Below, piece after piece: positions 1-8,543 of a stretch of 64,000 nucleotides of DNA. Numbering within the stretch: position 1 is the stretch's first letter; each line of letters begins with the position of its first letter. The notes beneath the pieces were generated by a model. That model saw nothing but the letters and a program-made list of their open reading frames with translations. It had not been told where the DNA came from and did no database searches. Both the position numbers and the translations under genes were made by a program. Source of the stretch: Zoogloea sp. (GTDB lineage: Bacteria > Pseudomonadota > Gammaproteobacteria > Burkholderiales > Rhodocyclaceae); the NCBI GenBank assembly GCA_016720685.1, contig JADKKC010000001.1, positions 186,001 through 250,000 of the forward strand. The letters run 5' to 3'.

Positions 1-935
1 TGCATGGCCGGCAGCAGGCGCCGTTCCATGAACTCGTGGAAGGTGGGCAGGCCGGAGATGCGCTCCTCGCGGAGTTCGTCGATGCGCTGCATGACAAGGC
101 TGTGGTAGGCCCGGGTCGCACCGAAGCGGAAGGTGGTACGGGCGACGGAGTGCTCGACCTCTGCGGCCATCTTGGTGAGGTCGGCGAGCACGCTGCGTTC
201 GTCTTCCGGCGATCGGGCCGAGCCGGTGCGGTCCATCAGCTCGGCGAGCAGGCGTTCGGATGCGCCCAGCCGGCGGCCCACTTCCTTGGCCACCGGAAAC
301 GCCAGCAGGGCCATCAGGCGATAGGTTTCGATTTCGACGAGGCGCTGCAGGGTGCGGCCGGCCTGGCGGCGGGTGAGGGCGATGTCGATGACCAGAAAGC
401 GCGAGAAGCCGCTTTCGAACAGGAAGTCGGTGAATACCCAGGCCGCACCGTCGGCGACCCGTGCGCCGACCATTTGCCGCCCGGTGGGCGAGAGCTGGGC
501 CATCACGCTTTCCGGCGTGATCTCGGCGGCGCTGCGCAGTTCGACGTGGGTGGCGGCGATGAGCTGGCCGGGAATGCTCTGGAGCCAGGCTGCGGGCACC
601 ACGGCGAGGGCGGAGGTGGAATCGTCCAGGCCTTCGCCGGGCGCCACGGCGCGGAAAATGGTGTAGCTGGAGAATTCGTTGTGGAGCTCCCACTTGAGCT
701 GGAAGCTGCCGAAGTCGATCAGGCTGTGGCTGCCCTCCACGTCGATGGGCCGGTCGAGGAGCTTGCCGAGGGCAATCAGGTGCTGGAGCGCGGCGCCGGG
801 CTGCTCGCCGTCGTGGAGCAGGGCGAGGTAGCTGATGAGCTGGGGGCTTTCCAGCGGCACCGGAGGGCGGGCATGGAATTCTTCGTTGAGGGCCTGGCGC
901 TGTGCGTGCTCGGCGAAGTGGACGGGCAGGGTCAT
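1..935 (-). CDS. DUF3422 family protein, C-terminus cut by window edge
   Basis: The minus-strand frame runs open from an ATG at 935 to the window edge, about 311 residues. The N-terminus carries the family signature, a 'LNEEFHARPP' segment at residues 18-27, followed by an aspartate- and glutamate-rich alpha/beta region and a 'FHEFMERRLLPAM' stretch at the truncated end. DUF3422 proteins are about 420-450 residues and usually end with two membrane segments, so the missing part would hold those. No biochemical role is established for the family. The start is the first ATG before the HARPP motif. The gene lies 82 bases downstream of the small membrane protein gene and reads the same way. A long plus-strand frame over this region is antisense. 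Confidence 0.85.
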   Translation of the reverse strand, partial: MTLPVHFAEHAQRQALNEEFHARPPVPLESPQLISYLALLHDGEQPGAALQHLIALGKLLDRPIDVEGSHSLIDFGSFQLKWELHNEFSSYTIFRAVAPGEGLDDSTSALAVVPAAWLQSIPGQLIAATHVELRSAAEITPESVMAQLSPTGRQMVGARVADGAAWVFTDFLFESGFSRFLVIDIALTRRQAGRTLQRLVEIETYRLMALLAFPVAKEVGRRLGASERLLAELMDRTGSARSPEDERSVLADLTKMAAEVEHSVARTTFRFGATRAYHSLVMQRIDELREERISGLPTFHEFMERRLLPAM

Positions 936-1017
936 GGTGCAATGCGCCAAGGGTGGTCGGGCGGCTATCTTGCCGTTATGGCTGCCCGGCTGGCAAGGGG
1001 AGGCGGAGCGCGGGCGC

Positions 1018-1410
1018 TTAGACGGGGCGCTGGAAGCTGATCGCGAGCGCTGCCAAGGCAAGCGGGAGGGCGATGCCGAGCCCGATGCTGAGGATGCGCA
1101 CGCGGCGGCGGAGTTCTTCGGTGGCACGCACGAGATCGGCGTTCTGGCTGGCGAGGGCGGCGAGGAGTTCGGCGCTTTCCTGCTGGCGGGCGTCGCTTTC
1201 GGCGAGACGGGTTTCAAGGGCGGCGATGCGCGCCTCGGGGCGGGCGACGGGGTCGGCAACCGTGGAGCCGCCGGGGGTTTCCGTGTCGGCGGCCTTGCGG
1301 CTGGAAATCTGTTGCCAGAGTTTTTTTGCGCCCTTGGCGACGGTGGGGGCGTGGGTGATGACGTCGGTCCAGGGAATGGCGCTGAACAGCGCGAACCAGG
1401 GTGCTGCCAT
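1018..1410 (-). CDS. Small coiled-coil membrane protein of unknown function
   Basis: The product is 130 residues. A short amphipathic N-terminus is followed by a region rich in Ala, Glu and Arg (about residues 55-100) with heptad-like spacing, suggesting a coiled coil. One hydrophobic segment near the C-terminus (about residues 105-125) is a plausible membrane anchor, leaving only a few residues beyond it. It is not assigned to a characterised family. It lies 58 bases downstream of the aldolase stop, behind a strong hairpin, so it may have its own transcript or be read through. It is a tail-anchored protein by architecture only. Confidence 0.6.
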   Translation of the reverse strand: MAAPWFALFSAIPWTDVITHAPTVAKGAKKLWQQISSRKAADTETPGGSTVADPVARPEARIAALETRLAESDARQQESAELLAALASQNADLVRATEELRRRVRILSIGLGIALPLALAALAISFQRPV

Positions 1411-1428
1411 CGGGAGGGCCTTTCAGGA

Positions 1429-1460
1429 AGTTCGGGGCACGGAAAGTCGTGCCCCGAACT
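1429..1460 (-). terminator. 13-bp perfect hairpin just after the aldolase stop
   Basis: A 13-base inverted repeat (arms AGTTCGGGGCACG and its complement) encloses a 6-base loop eight bases beyond the aldolase stop. There is no clear T-run on the minus strand, so it may be a weak terminator or an mRNA 3'-end stabiliser rather than a classic intrinsic terminator. Confidence 0.55.
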
Positions 1461-1468
1461 GGGACTGC

Positions 1469-2533
1469 TTAGCGGACGATCTGGTTCAGTGCGCCGCTCT
1501 TGTAGCCGGCGGCGATCTTGTCGAGGTTGACCGGCTTGATCTTGCTGGCGTTGCCGGCGGCACCGAAGGCTTCGAAGCGGGCCTTGCAGACCAGCTTGGC
1601 TGCTTCGCGGGCGGGCTTGAGGTAGTCGCGCGGGTCGAACTTGGAGGGGTTTTCGAACATGTACTTGCGGATCGCGCCGGTCATTGCGAGGCGGATGTCG
1701 GTGTCGATGTTGATCTTGCGCACGCCGTACTTGATGCCCTGGACGATTTCCTCGACGGGCACGCCGTAGGTTTCCTTCATGTCGCCGCCGTACTGGCGAA
1801 TGATTTCGAGCAGCTCTTGCGGCACGCTGGAGGAGCCGTGCATGACCAGGTGGGTGTTGGGGATGCGGGCGTTGATGGCCTTGATGCGTTCGATGGCGAG
1901 GATGTCGCCGGTGGGCTTGCGGCTGAATTTGTAGGCGCCGTGGCTGGTGCCGATGGCGATGGCCAGGGCGTCGCAGTTGGTGAGCTTGACGAAGTCGGCG
2001 GCCTGATCGGGGTCGGTCAGCATTTGCGAGTGATCCAGCACGCCTTCGGCGCCGATGCCGTCTTCCTCGCCGGCCTGGCCGGTTTCGAGGGAGCCGAGGC
2101 AGCCCAGTTCGCCCTCGACGCTGACGCCGATGGCGTGGGACATTTCAACCACGCGGCGGGTCACGTCGACGTTGTATTCGTAGGAGGACGGGGTCTTGCC
2201 GTCTTCGAGGAGCGAGCCGTCCATCATCACCGACGAGAAGCCGGAGCGGATGGCGCCCATGCAGATGGCGGGGGACTGGCCGTGGTCCTGGTGCATGACC
2301 ACCGGGATGTGCGGGTAGGCTTCGACGGCGGCGTCGATGAGGTGGCGCAGGAAGGCTTCGCCGGCGTATTTGCGGGCGCCGGCACTGGCTTGCATGATCA
2401 CCGGGCTGTCGGTTTCCGCAGCGGCTTCCATGATGGCCTGGACTTGTTCGAGGTTGTTGACGTTGAACGCAGGCAGGCCATAGCCGTTTTCGGCGGCGTG
2501 GTCGAGAAGCTGGCGCATGGAAACGAGGGACAT
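1469..2533 (-). CDS. fba: Class II fructose-1,6-bisphosphate aldolase, Calvin-cycle subtype
   Basis: The product is 354 residues, the usual length of the Calvin-cycle subtype of zinc-dependent class II aldolase. It reversibly cleaves fructose-1,6-bisphosphate to dihydroxyacetone phosphate and glyceraldehyde-3-phosphate in the cytoplasm. Visible motifs are the 'GLPAFNVNN' start of the barrel, 'VVMHQDHG' carrying zinc-binding and active-site residues, 'VEGELGCLG', and the phosphate-binding 'VRKINIDTD' near the C-terminus. The start ATG at 2533 follows a purine-rich GGAGAAA segment. It sits downstream of pyruvate kinase with a 144-base gap, so the two glycolytic genes may be co-transcribed. The subtype name does not prove carbon fixation, and no RuBisCO is in view. 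Confidence 0.95.
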   Translation of the reverse strand: MSLVSMRQLLDHAAENGYGLPAFNVNNLEQVQAIMEAAAETDSPVIMQASAGARKYAGEAFLRHLIDAAVEAYPHIPVVMHQDHGQSPAICMGAIRSGFSSVMMDGSLLEDGKTPSSYEYNVDVTRRVVEMSHAIGVSVEGELGCLGSLETGQAGEEDGIGAEGVLDHSQMLTDPDQAADFVKLTNCDALAIAIGTSHGAYKFSRKPTGDILAIERIKAINARIPNTHLVMHGSSSVPQELLEIIRQYGGDMKETYGVPVEEIVQGIKYGVRKINIDTDIRLAMTGAIRKYMFENPSKFDPRDYLKPAREAAKLVCKARFEAFGAAGNASKIKPVNLDKIAAGYKSGALNQIVR

Positions 2534-2677
2534 GGTTTTTCTCCGGATGGCCGGGAGCCCGGCCGGGGGTAGACATAAAACCCGGATTCTAGCGTGTCGG
2601 CATGTGCGCTGGGCGCCGGCAGGGGCAAGATTTGCCCCGCGGCGTTAGGAGTTGCACGGAGGCCTTGCCGGAAGGCC
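2534..2677 (-). other. Gap between pyk and fba with two hairpins
   Basis: This gap holds two perfect hairpins. One lies directly behind the pyruvate kinase stop at 2661-2677 (arms GGCCTT/AAGGCC, loop of 5). The other is at 2622-2638 (arms GGGGCAA/TTGCCCC, loop GAT). Neither has a T-run. They could attenuate transcription or protect mRNA ends. No coding sequence is seen. Confidence 0.4.
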
Positions 2678-4120
2678 TTACACCAGGCCCGGCCTGGGCG
2701 TTTCGCCGACCCGGACGATCTTCATGGTGTTGGTGCCGCCGGCCGAGCCGATGGGTTCGCCGATGGTGAGCACGATGAGGTCGCCGTAATCGACCACGCC
2801 CTGTTCGAGCAGGATCTGTTCGGCTTCCCACAGCATGACGTCGCGGTCGGCATGGACTTGCGACATGAGCAGCGGGTAGACCTCGCGGTAGAGCGTCATC
2901 TGGTTGCGGGCCGAGACTTCGGGGGTGAGGGCGTAGATCGGCACGCCGCTGTTGAGTCGGCTCATCCACAGCGCGGTCGAGCCGGTTTGGGTGAGGGAGG
3001 CGATGGCCTTGACCTTGAGGTGGTAGGCCGTCCACATGGCGGCCATGGCGATGGACTGGTCGATGCGCGTGAAGATGCGGTCGAGGAAGTCGCGGTCCAT
3101 GGTGACTTCGGCGGATTTTTCGGCCTCGAGACAGATGCGCGCCATGGATTCGACCACTTCGACCGGAAACTTGCCGGAGGCGGTTTCGGCGGACAGCATC
3201 ACGGCGTCGGTGCCGTCGAGCACGGCGTTGGCCACGTCGGAGACTTCGGCGCGGGTGGGCACCGGGCTGTGGATCATGGATTCCATCATCTGGGTGGCGG
3301 TGATGGCCAGCTTGTTGCGTTCGCGGGCGAGGCGAATCATGCGTTTTTGCAGCGCCGGCACCGCGGCGTCGCCGACTTCCACGGCCAGGTCGCCGCGGGC
3401 CACCATGATGCCGTCGGAGGCGTCGAGGATTTCTTCGAGGTTGGCGACGGCCTCGGTGCGTTCGATCTTGGCGATCAGGATGGCGCTGCTGCCGGCGGCG
3501 CGCAGCAGCTGGCGGGCCATGTACATGTCGGCCGAGCTTTTCGGAAACGAGATGGCGACAAAATCGACGCCGATCTGCGCGGCCGTCTTGATGTCGTCCA
3601 TATCTTTGGCGGTGAGCGCCGGTGCGGTGAGGCCGCCGCCCTGGCGGTTGATGCCCTTGTTGTTGGACAGCTCGCCACCCACCATCACGCGACAGAAAAT
3701 CTCGTGGCCGAGGATGCGTTCGACGCTCAGCTTGAGGCGGCCGTCGTCAAGGAGCAGGACGTCGCCGCTCTTGACGTCGCGAGGCAGATCCTTGTAATCG
3801 AGCCCGGCGCGCTGGGCGTTGCCGAGCTCGCACTTTGCATCGAGGATGAAGGTGGCGTCTTTTTGCAGCGTGATCTTGCCGTTTTCGAACTTGCCGACGC
3901 GAATCTTGGGGCCCTGCATGTCGGCCAGGATGCCCACCGGACGGCTTGCCAGCAAGGCGGCTTCGCGGATTTGCGCCGCGCGCTGGATGTGGTCGGCCGC
4001 GGTGCCGTGGGAGAAGTTAAGGCGCACCACATCCACGCCCGCCTGCACCAGGCGTTCCAGGGTGGCGATGTCGGATGAGGCGGGGCCGAGGGTGGCGACA
4101 ATCTTGGTGTGGCGGGACAT
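2678..4120 (-). CDS. pyk: Pyruvate kinase
   Basis: The product is 480 residues, full length for bacterial pyruvate kinase, which converts phosphoenolpyruvate and ADP to pyruvate and ATP. The N-terminus shows the typical 'TKIVATLGPASSD' and 'VVRLNFSHG' motifs. The barrel holds 'GIMVARGDLAVEV' (metal and substrate site) and 'ITATQMMESMI'. The C-terminal domain contains 'TQTGSTALWMSR' and ends in the usual alpha/beta regulatory fold. The start ATG at 4120 is preceded by CAGGAG. It lies 39 bases downstream of the diguanylate cyclase gene and upstream of fba. Confidence 0.96.
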   Translation of the reverse strand: MSRHTKIVATLGPASSDIATLERLVQAGVDVVRLNFSHGTAADHIQRAAQIREAALLASRPVGILADMQGPKIRVGKFENGKITLQKDATFILDAKCELGNAQRAGLDYKDLPRDVKSGDVLLLDDGRLKLSVERILGHEIFCRVMVGGELSNNKGINRQGGGLTAPALTAKDMDDIKTAAQIGVDFVAISFPKSSADMYMARQLLRAAGSSAILIAKIERTEAVANLEEILDASDGIMVARGDLAVEVGDAAVPALQKRMIRLARERNKLAITATQMMESMIHSPVPTRAEVSDVANAVLDGTDAVMLSAETASGKFPVEVVESMARICLEAEKSAEVTMDRDFLDRIFTRIDQSIAMAAMWTAYHLKVKAIASLTQTGSTALWMSRLNSGVPIYALTPEVSARNQMTLYREVYPLLMSQVHADRDVMLWEAEQILLEQGVVDYGDLIVLTIGEPIGSAGGTNTMKIVRVGETPRPGLV

Positions 4121-4159
4121 GCAGTCTCCTGGGTGAGGGCGGGTGATGGCTCGGGGATT

Positions 4160-6112
4160 CTAATCGTGCGGGCTTGCCGTATCCGGTGCGGCGCTGGCGC
4201 CGTTGCGTCCGGTGGTCTTGGTGCGGTACATCGCCGCGTCGGCGTTGCGGGTGAGGGTTTCGATGTCCTCGCCGTGCTCGGGGTAGAGGGCGATGCCGAT
4301 GCTGACCGAAACCAGCCGCTCGGTGCCTTCGAGCATGAAGGGCTGGTTGGTGGCGAGGCGGATCTTTTCGGCTACGCCGCGGGCTTCTTCCATGGAATGG
4401 ATGTCGTGGAGAAGGATCATGAACTCGTCGCCGCCCTGGCGGGCCAGCAGGTCGCTGGCGCGCAGTGCCTGGCGCATGCGCGCCGCTGCGGCGATCAGCA
4501 GCTGGTCGCCGGCGGCGTGGCCCAGGGTGTCGTTGATTTCCTTGAAGCGGTCGAGGTCGAGAAAAAGCAGCGCGAAGCGCGTGTGGTGGCGCCGGGCGAT
4601 CAGCAGGCTGGTGTTCATCTGGTCGAGGAACTTGGCCCGGTTGGCCAGCCCGGTGAGCGCGTCGTGGGTGGCCAGATAGTGGATGCGCTGCTCCGATGCC
4701 TTGCGCTCGGAGATGTCGGTGATGGTCAGGATGACCCCTTGCAGGCGGCCTTGGGCGTCGAAGTGGGGGGCGTCGGTGACGATGGCGGTGAGGGGCTCGC
4801 CGTCGGCCTTGACCAGCTCCTGCTCGTAGGTGGCGGTTTCGCCCGCTTGCAGCCGCCGGGACAGCGTCCGGCTGCGCGAGGGCCTCTCGCCTGGCCACAG
4901 GCTGTCGAGGCGCTTGCCGATCAGCGCGGTGTCCGGGTAGCCGAGCATCGCCGCGAGGCGCGGGTTGAGGAAGGTGAAGCGCAGCTCGGCATCGAGGGAG
5001 GCAATGCCGTCCTGGGACAGGTTGACCAGGGTGCTGTAACGCGTTTCGCTGGCTCGCAGCGAGGCGCCCGCGCGGTCGAGGGCGATGGCGCGCTTGTGCG
5101 CCGCGAAGAACGAGGCCGTGAGCAGCACGAAGAGGGCGCCGATCAGCACCACGGCGCCCTGCTCCAGCAGCACGGTTTCGCGGTCGAGGGTGAAGCCGGC
5201 GGTGCTGTCGAACACCAGGGTCCAGGTCCGATTGTCCAGTTCGAGGAGGGTGCGACGGGTGAGCTCGCTGGCGACGACGGCGCGATCCGGGTGATTGTCG
5301 AAGAGGAGGTTGTCGGGGGTCTCGCCGTGACCGTCGAAGATCCGGATGTGGATGCGGCTTTCCGATTCGCCGAGCGTGTCCGTGATCAGGTCACCCAGCC
5401 GGAAGGGGCTGAACACCCAGCCCATGAAAGCGCGCTCCCGCTGGGCAGGGGTGTCGAGGGGCGCCTCCTTGCGGAAAACCGGGAGGTACAGAAGGACGCC
5501 GGGCTGGATGTCGGTACTGGTTTCCTGCATCAGCCGAACCTTGCTGGAAAGGGCCGCCACACCGAGGTGGCGGGCCCGCTCCATGGCTTTGTGGCGGATC
5601 GGCTCGGAGAACATGTCATAGCCGAAGGCGCGCTGGTTGCGCCAGTCGAAGGGCTCGAGAAAGACGATGGCGCTGTATTCGTCGCGCGGGCCAGGCGGGC
5701 TGACCCGGTAGTCGGGAAAACCTTCGGCCCGGATGTGCTGCTCGTGGCTCGCCAGCTGGCTGGCCGGAATGTGCACCGCAAAGCCGACGCCCTGTATCCC
5801 GGCATAGTCGGCAGGCAGGCGCAGGCCCGCCACGTATTCCCGCCAGTCATAGCGGCTCACTTCCTTCGAGGCGGCGAACAGTGCTCGCGCGCCGCGCAGC
5901 ACCTGGCGGTAGGCCTTGAAACGCTCGTCGATCCTGAGGGTGATCTCGGTCGTTTCGAGCAGGAAGGCGCTCGCGCGGGCCTGGTCATGCGCCTGTTCGA
6001 CGCCTTTGATGGCGAAGTATCCAACCACGGTGGCCAGCACACAGGCAATGAGCGTCGGCACCACGATCGCGCGTGGCAGGCTGGACGACTGTTCCCCTGT
6101 GAATACCTTCAT
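4160..6112 (-). CDS. Membrane diguanylate cyclase with CHASE, PAS and GGDEF domains
   Basis: The predicted product is 650 residues. A TM segment lies near residues 13-33, a periplasmic CHASE sensor domain covers roughly 70-260, and a second TM lies near 310-330. A PAS domain follows (about 355-465), then a C-terminal GGDEF domain. The catalytic GGDEF is intact at about 560-564, and an inhibitory-site RxxD lies five residues before it, so active, feedback-inhibited c-di-GMP synthesis is expected. No EAL domain is present. I chose the ATG at 6112 (MKVF) because GGGGGAG precedes it; an in-frame TTG nine codons upstream overlaps that ribosome site. The ligand sensed by CHASE is unknown. It is transcribed away from the rhamnose operon. 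Confidence 0.92.
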   Translation of the reverse strand: MKVFTGEQSSSLPRAIVVPTLIACVLATVVGYFAIKGVEQAHDQARASAFLLETTEITLRIDERFKAYRQVLRGARALFAASKEVSRYDWREYVAGLRLPADYAGIQGVGFAVHIPASQLASHEQHIRAEGFPDYRVSPPGPRDEYSAIVFLEPFDWRNQRAFGYDMFSEPIRHKAMERARHLGVAALSSKVRLMQETSTDIQPGVLLYLPVFRKEAPLDTPAQRERAFMGWVFSPFRLGDLITDTLGESESRIHIRIFDGHGETPDNLLFDNHPDRAVVASELTRRTLLELDNRTWTLVFDSTAGFTLDRETVLLEQGAVVLIGALFVLLTASFFAAHKRAIALDRAGASLRASETRYSTLVNLSQDGIASLDAELRFTFLNPRLAAMLGYPDTALIGKRLDSLWPGERPSRSRTLSRRLQAGETATYEQELVKADGEPLTAIVTDAPHFDAQGRLQGVILTITDISERKASEQRIHYLATHDALTGLANRAKFLDQMNTSLLIARRHHTRFALLFLDLDRFKEINDTLGHAAGDQLLIAAAARMRQALRASDLLARQGGDEFMILLHDIHSMEEARGVAEKIRLATNQPFMLEGTERLVSVSIGIALYPEHGEDIETLTRNADAAMYRTKTTGRNGASAAPDTASPHD

Positions 6113-6177
6113 TCCTTGATTTTCTCCCCCGAAAAACAACTTTACAGTGGTGCTGAACGGCTTGTCACACAGGCTGA

Positions 6178-6205
6178 ATCATAATAACGGCAGCATACCG
6201 CCCAA
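6178..6205 (-). promoter_or_regulatory. Candidate promoter of the diguanylate cyclase gene
   Basis: On the minus strand TTGGGC and TATGAT are separated by 16 bases, about 65 bases before the cyclase start. The match is fair at both boxes. No experiment supports it. Confidence 0.35.
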
Positions 6206-6249
6206 GTTTTACTCTTTGGCCGGACATCCCGGATGTTTGCGATAGTTCC

Positions 6250-6278
6250 TTATTCCGTGCTGGGCAGGCTGTCATAAT
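6250..6278 (+). promoter_or_regulatory. Candidate promoter of the rhamnose operon
   Basis: TTATTC and CATAAT are separated by 17 bases and end 83 bases before the rfbB start. The -10 box is good and the -35 box weak. Confidence 0.3.
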
Positions 6279-6361
6279 TACAGCCTTCCTGGGCGTGGCG
6301 GGCCGTTCTGAATGGCCCTTCCGCCGAGGCACGCGCCTGATCTGCTAATCCAAGGACTCTC

Positions 6362-7423
6362 ATGATTCTCGTAACCGGCGGCGCCGGCTTTATCGGTGCA
6401 AACTTCGTACTCGACTGGCTTCGCGTGAGCGACGAGCCGGTGGTCAATCTGGATGCCCTCACCTACGCGGGCAACCTGCAAAACCTCGCCTCGCTCAAGG
6501 GCGATGCGCGCCACATTTTTGTGCAGGGCGACATCTGCGACCGCGAACTGATCGACCGCCTGCTGGCCGAACACCGCCCCCGCGCCATCGTCCACTTTGC
6601 CGCCGAAAGCCACGTCGATCGCTCGATCCACGGCCCCGGCGATTTCATCCGCACCAACGTGAACGGCACCTTCACCCTGCTCGAAGCCGCCCGCGGCTAC
6701 TGGAGCGCGCTCGAAGCCGACGCCAAGGCCGCCTTCCGCTTCCACCACGTCAGCACCGACGAAGTGTACGGCTCCCTCGGCCCCAACGATCCGGCCTTTA
6801 CCGAGACCAAAACCTACGAGCCCAACAGCCCGTACTCGGCCAGCAAAGCCGCCTCCGACCACCTCGTGCGCGCCTGGCACCACACCTACGGCCTGCCGGT
6901 CACCACCAGCAACTGCTCCAACAACTACGGCCCCTACCACTTCCCGGAAAAGCTCATCCCGCTGATGATCGCCAACGCGCTCGCCGGCAAGCCGCTGCCC
7001 GTGTATGGCGACGGCCAGCAGATCCGCGACTGGCTGTTCGTCACCGACCACTGCAGCGCCATCCGCGCCGTGCTCGCCAGCGGCACCCCGGGCGAGGTCT
7101 ACAACGTGGGCGGCTGGAACGAAAAGCCGAACATCGACATCGTGCACACCCTCTGCGCGCTGCTCGACGAACTCAAGCCCGACCCGGCCGGCAGCTACAC
7201 GCGGCTCATCACCTACGTCACCGACCGCCCCGGCCACGACCGCCGCTACGCCATCGACGCCCGCAAGATCGAACGCGAACTCGGCTGGCGCCCGGCTGAA
7301 ACCTTCGAAACCGGCATCCGCAAAACCGTCGAGTGGTACCTCGCCAACCAGGACTGGGTCGCCCAGGTGCTGAGCGGCGCCTACCGCGAGTGGGTCGAAA
7401 AGAACTACGCCGAGCGCAACTGA
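6362..7423 (+). CDS. rfbB: dTDP-glucose 4,6-dehydratase
   Basis: The product is 353 residues, a full-length extended short-chain dehydrogenase/reductase. It converts dTDP-D-glucose to dTDP-4-keto-6-deoxy-D-glucose, the second step of dTDP-L-rhamnose synthesis. The NAD-binding 'GGAGFIGANF' lies at residues 6-15. The catalytic Thr-Asp-Glu stands in 'VSTDEVYGSL', the Tyr and Lys in 'YSASKAA', and the substrate-loop 'NCSNNYGPYHFPEKLIP' follows. It is the first gene of the rfbB-D-A-C cluster and is separated from rfbD by a 204-base gap with a REP-like inverted pair. The rhamnose would feed LPS or exopolysaccharide. Confidence 0.96.
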   Translation: MILVTGGAGFIGANFVLDWLRVSDEPVVNLDALTYAGNLQNLASLKGDARHIFVQGDICDRELIDRLLAEHRPRAIVHFAAESHVDRSIHGPGDFIRTNVNGTFTLLEAARGYWSALEADAKAAFRFHHVSTDEVYGSLGPNDPAFTETKTYEPNSPYSASKAASDHLVRAWHHTYGLPVTTSNCSNNYGPYHFPEKLIPLMIANALAGKPLPVYGDGQQIRDWLFVTDHCSAIRAVLASGTPGEVYNVGGWNEKPNIDIVHTLCALLDELKPDPAGSYTRLITYVTDRPGHDRRYAIDARKIERELGWRPAETFETGIRKTVEWYLANQDWVAQVLSGAYREWVEKNYAERN

Positions 7424-7459
7424 ACGGAAGGCATTGCAGCCATGTAGCCACGTAGCGAT

Positions 7460-7545
7460 GTAGGGGCGACTTCAGTCGCCCACAGCCGGTGACGCCAGGG
7501 TAGATCCTGCCTTTCACCTCCGCGGGCGACTGAAGTCGCCCCTAC
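7460..7545. repeat. GTAG-type REP inverted pair (BIME-like) between rfbB and rfbD
   Basis: Two 22-base elements at 7460-7481 and 7524-7545 are exact reverse complements of each other. Each begins with GTAG on its own strand and contains a near-palindrome, GGCGACTTCAGTCGCC, able to form a 7-bp stem. This is the architecture of REP elements mobilised by RAYT transposases, in which a GTAG tetranucleotide precedes the hairpin. The spacer is 42 bases. No RAYT gene is in the window. The pair could also form one long cruciform of 22 bp arms and might modulate readthrough from rfbB to rfbD. Confidence 0.75.
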
Positions 7546-7627
7546 ACGCACCCTACACGTACCCTGCAACGCCCTCACGCCCCACCCGCCAAGGCCCCCA
7601 CCTCCTGCTCCCGACTTCCTACTCCCC

Positions 7628-8521
7628 ATGAAAATCCTTCTCCTCGGCAAGAACGGCCAGGTCGGCTGGGAACTCCAGCGCAGCCTCGCGCCGCTGGGTC
7701 AGCTCGTGGCCCTCGACCACGACGGCGCGCCCGGCCTCTCCGGTGACTTCGCCCACCCGGAAAGCCTCGCCGCCACCGTGCGCAGCGTGGCCCCCGATCT
7801 CATCGTCAATGCCGCCGCCCACACCGCCGTGGACAAGGCCGAAAGCGAACCGGAGTTCGCCCGCGCCCTCAACGCGCTGGCCCCCTTTGTCCTCGCCCGC
7901 GAAGCCGCCGCCTGCGGCGCGCTGCTGGTGCATTACTCCACCGACTACGTCTTCGACGGCAGCGGCAGCGCCCCCAGGAGTGAGGACGCCCCCACCGGCC
8001 CGCTGTCGGTGTACGGCGCCACCAAGCTCGAAGGCGAAGAACTCATCCGCGCGAGCGGCTGCCGTCACCTCATCTTCCGCACCAGCTGGGTGTACGCCGC
8101 CCGCGGCGGCAACTTCGCCCGCACCATGCTCAGGCTGGCCGCCGACCGCGACCGGCTCACCGTCATCAACGACCAGCACGGCGCCCCCACCGGCGCCGAA
8201 CTGCTCGCCGACGTCACCGCCCACGCCGCGCGCATGACCCTCGCCACGCCGGCGCTGGCCGGCACCTACCACCTCGTCGCCGGGGGCGAAACCACCTGGT
8301 ACGACTACGCCCGCCACGTCATCGAATTCGCCCGCGCCCGGGGCGTACCGATCCAGGTCGCCCTGGACGCCATCGAACCGGTGCCCACCCACGCCTTCCC
8401 GACCCCCGCCCGGCGCCCGGCCAACTCCCGGCTCGCCACGCACAAGCTCCAGGCCGCCTTCGGCCTCGTCGTACCGCCGTGGCAGCAGGGCGTGGAACGC
8501 ATGCTGAACGAGATTCTGTAA
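7628..8521 (+). CDS. rfbD: dTDP-4-dehydrorhamnose reductase
   Basis: The product is 297 residues, typical for RmlD/RfbD. It reduces dTDP-4-keto-L-rhamnose to dTDP-L-rhamnose with NAD(P)H, the last step of the pathway. The nucleotide-binding 'GKNGQVGWEL' is at residues 7-16. 'NAAAHTAVDKAE', 'YSTDYVFDG' and the catalytic Tyr/Lys in 'YGATKLEGE' follow, and 'FRTSWVY' lies further on. It follows the REP-containing gap after rfbB and precedes rfbA by 22 bases. Confidence 0.95.
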   Translation: MKILLLGKNGQVGWELQRSLAPLGQLVALDHDGAPGLSGDFAHPESLAATVRSVAPDLIVNAAAHTAVDKAESEPEFARALNALAPFVLAREAAACGALLVHYSTDYVFDGSGSAPRSEDAPTGPLSVYGATKLEGEELIRASGCRHLIFRTSWVYAARGGNFARTMLRLAADRDRLTVINDQHGAPTGAELLADVTAHAARMTLATPALAGTYHLVAGGETTWYDYARHVIEFARARGVPIQVALDAIEPVPTHAFPTPARRPANSRLATHKLQAAFGLVVPPWQQGVERMLNEIL

Positions 8522-8543
8522 ATAACCGACAAAGGCCTCCACC

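Noticed and set aside
36..1040. Plus-strand frame at the left end
   Set aside because: The minus strand holds the DUF3422 signature over the same bases.
6278..7237. Minus-strand frame over rfbB
   Set aside because: It is antisense to a full-length, motif-complete rfbB.
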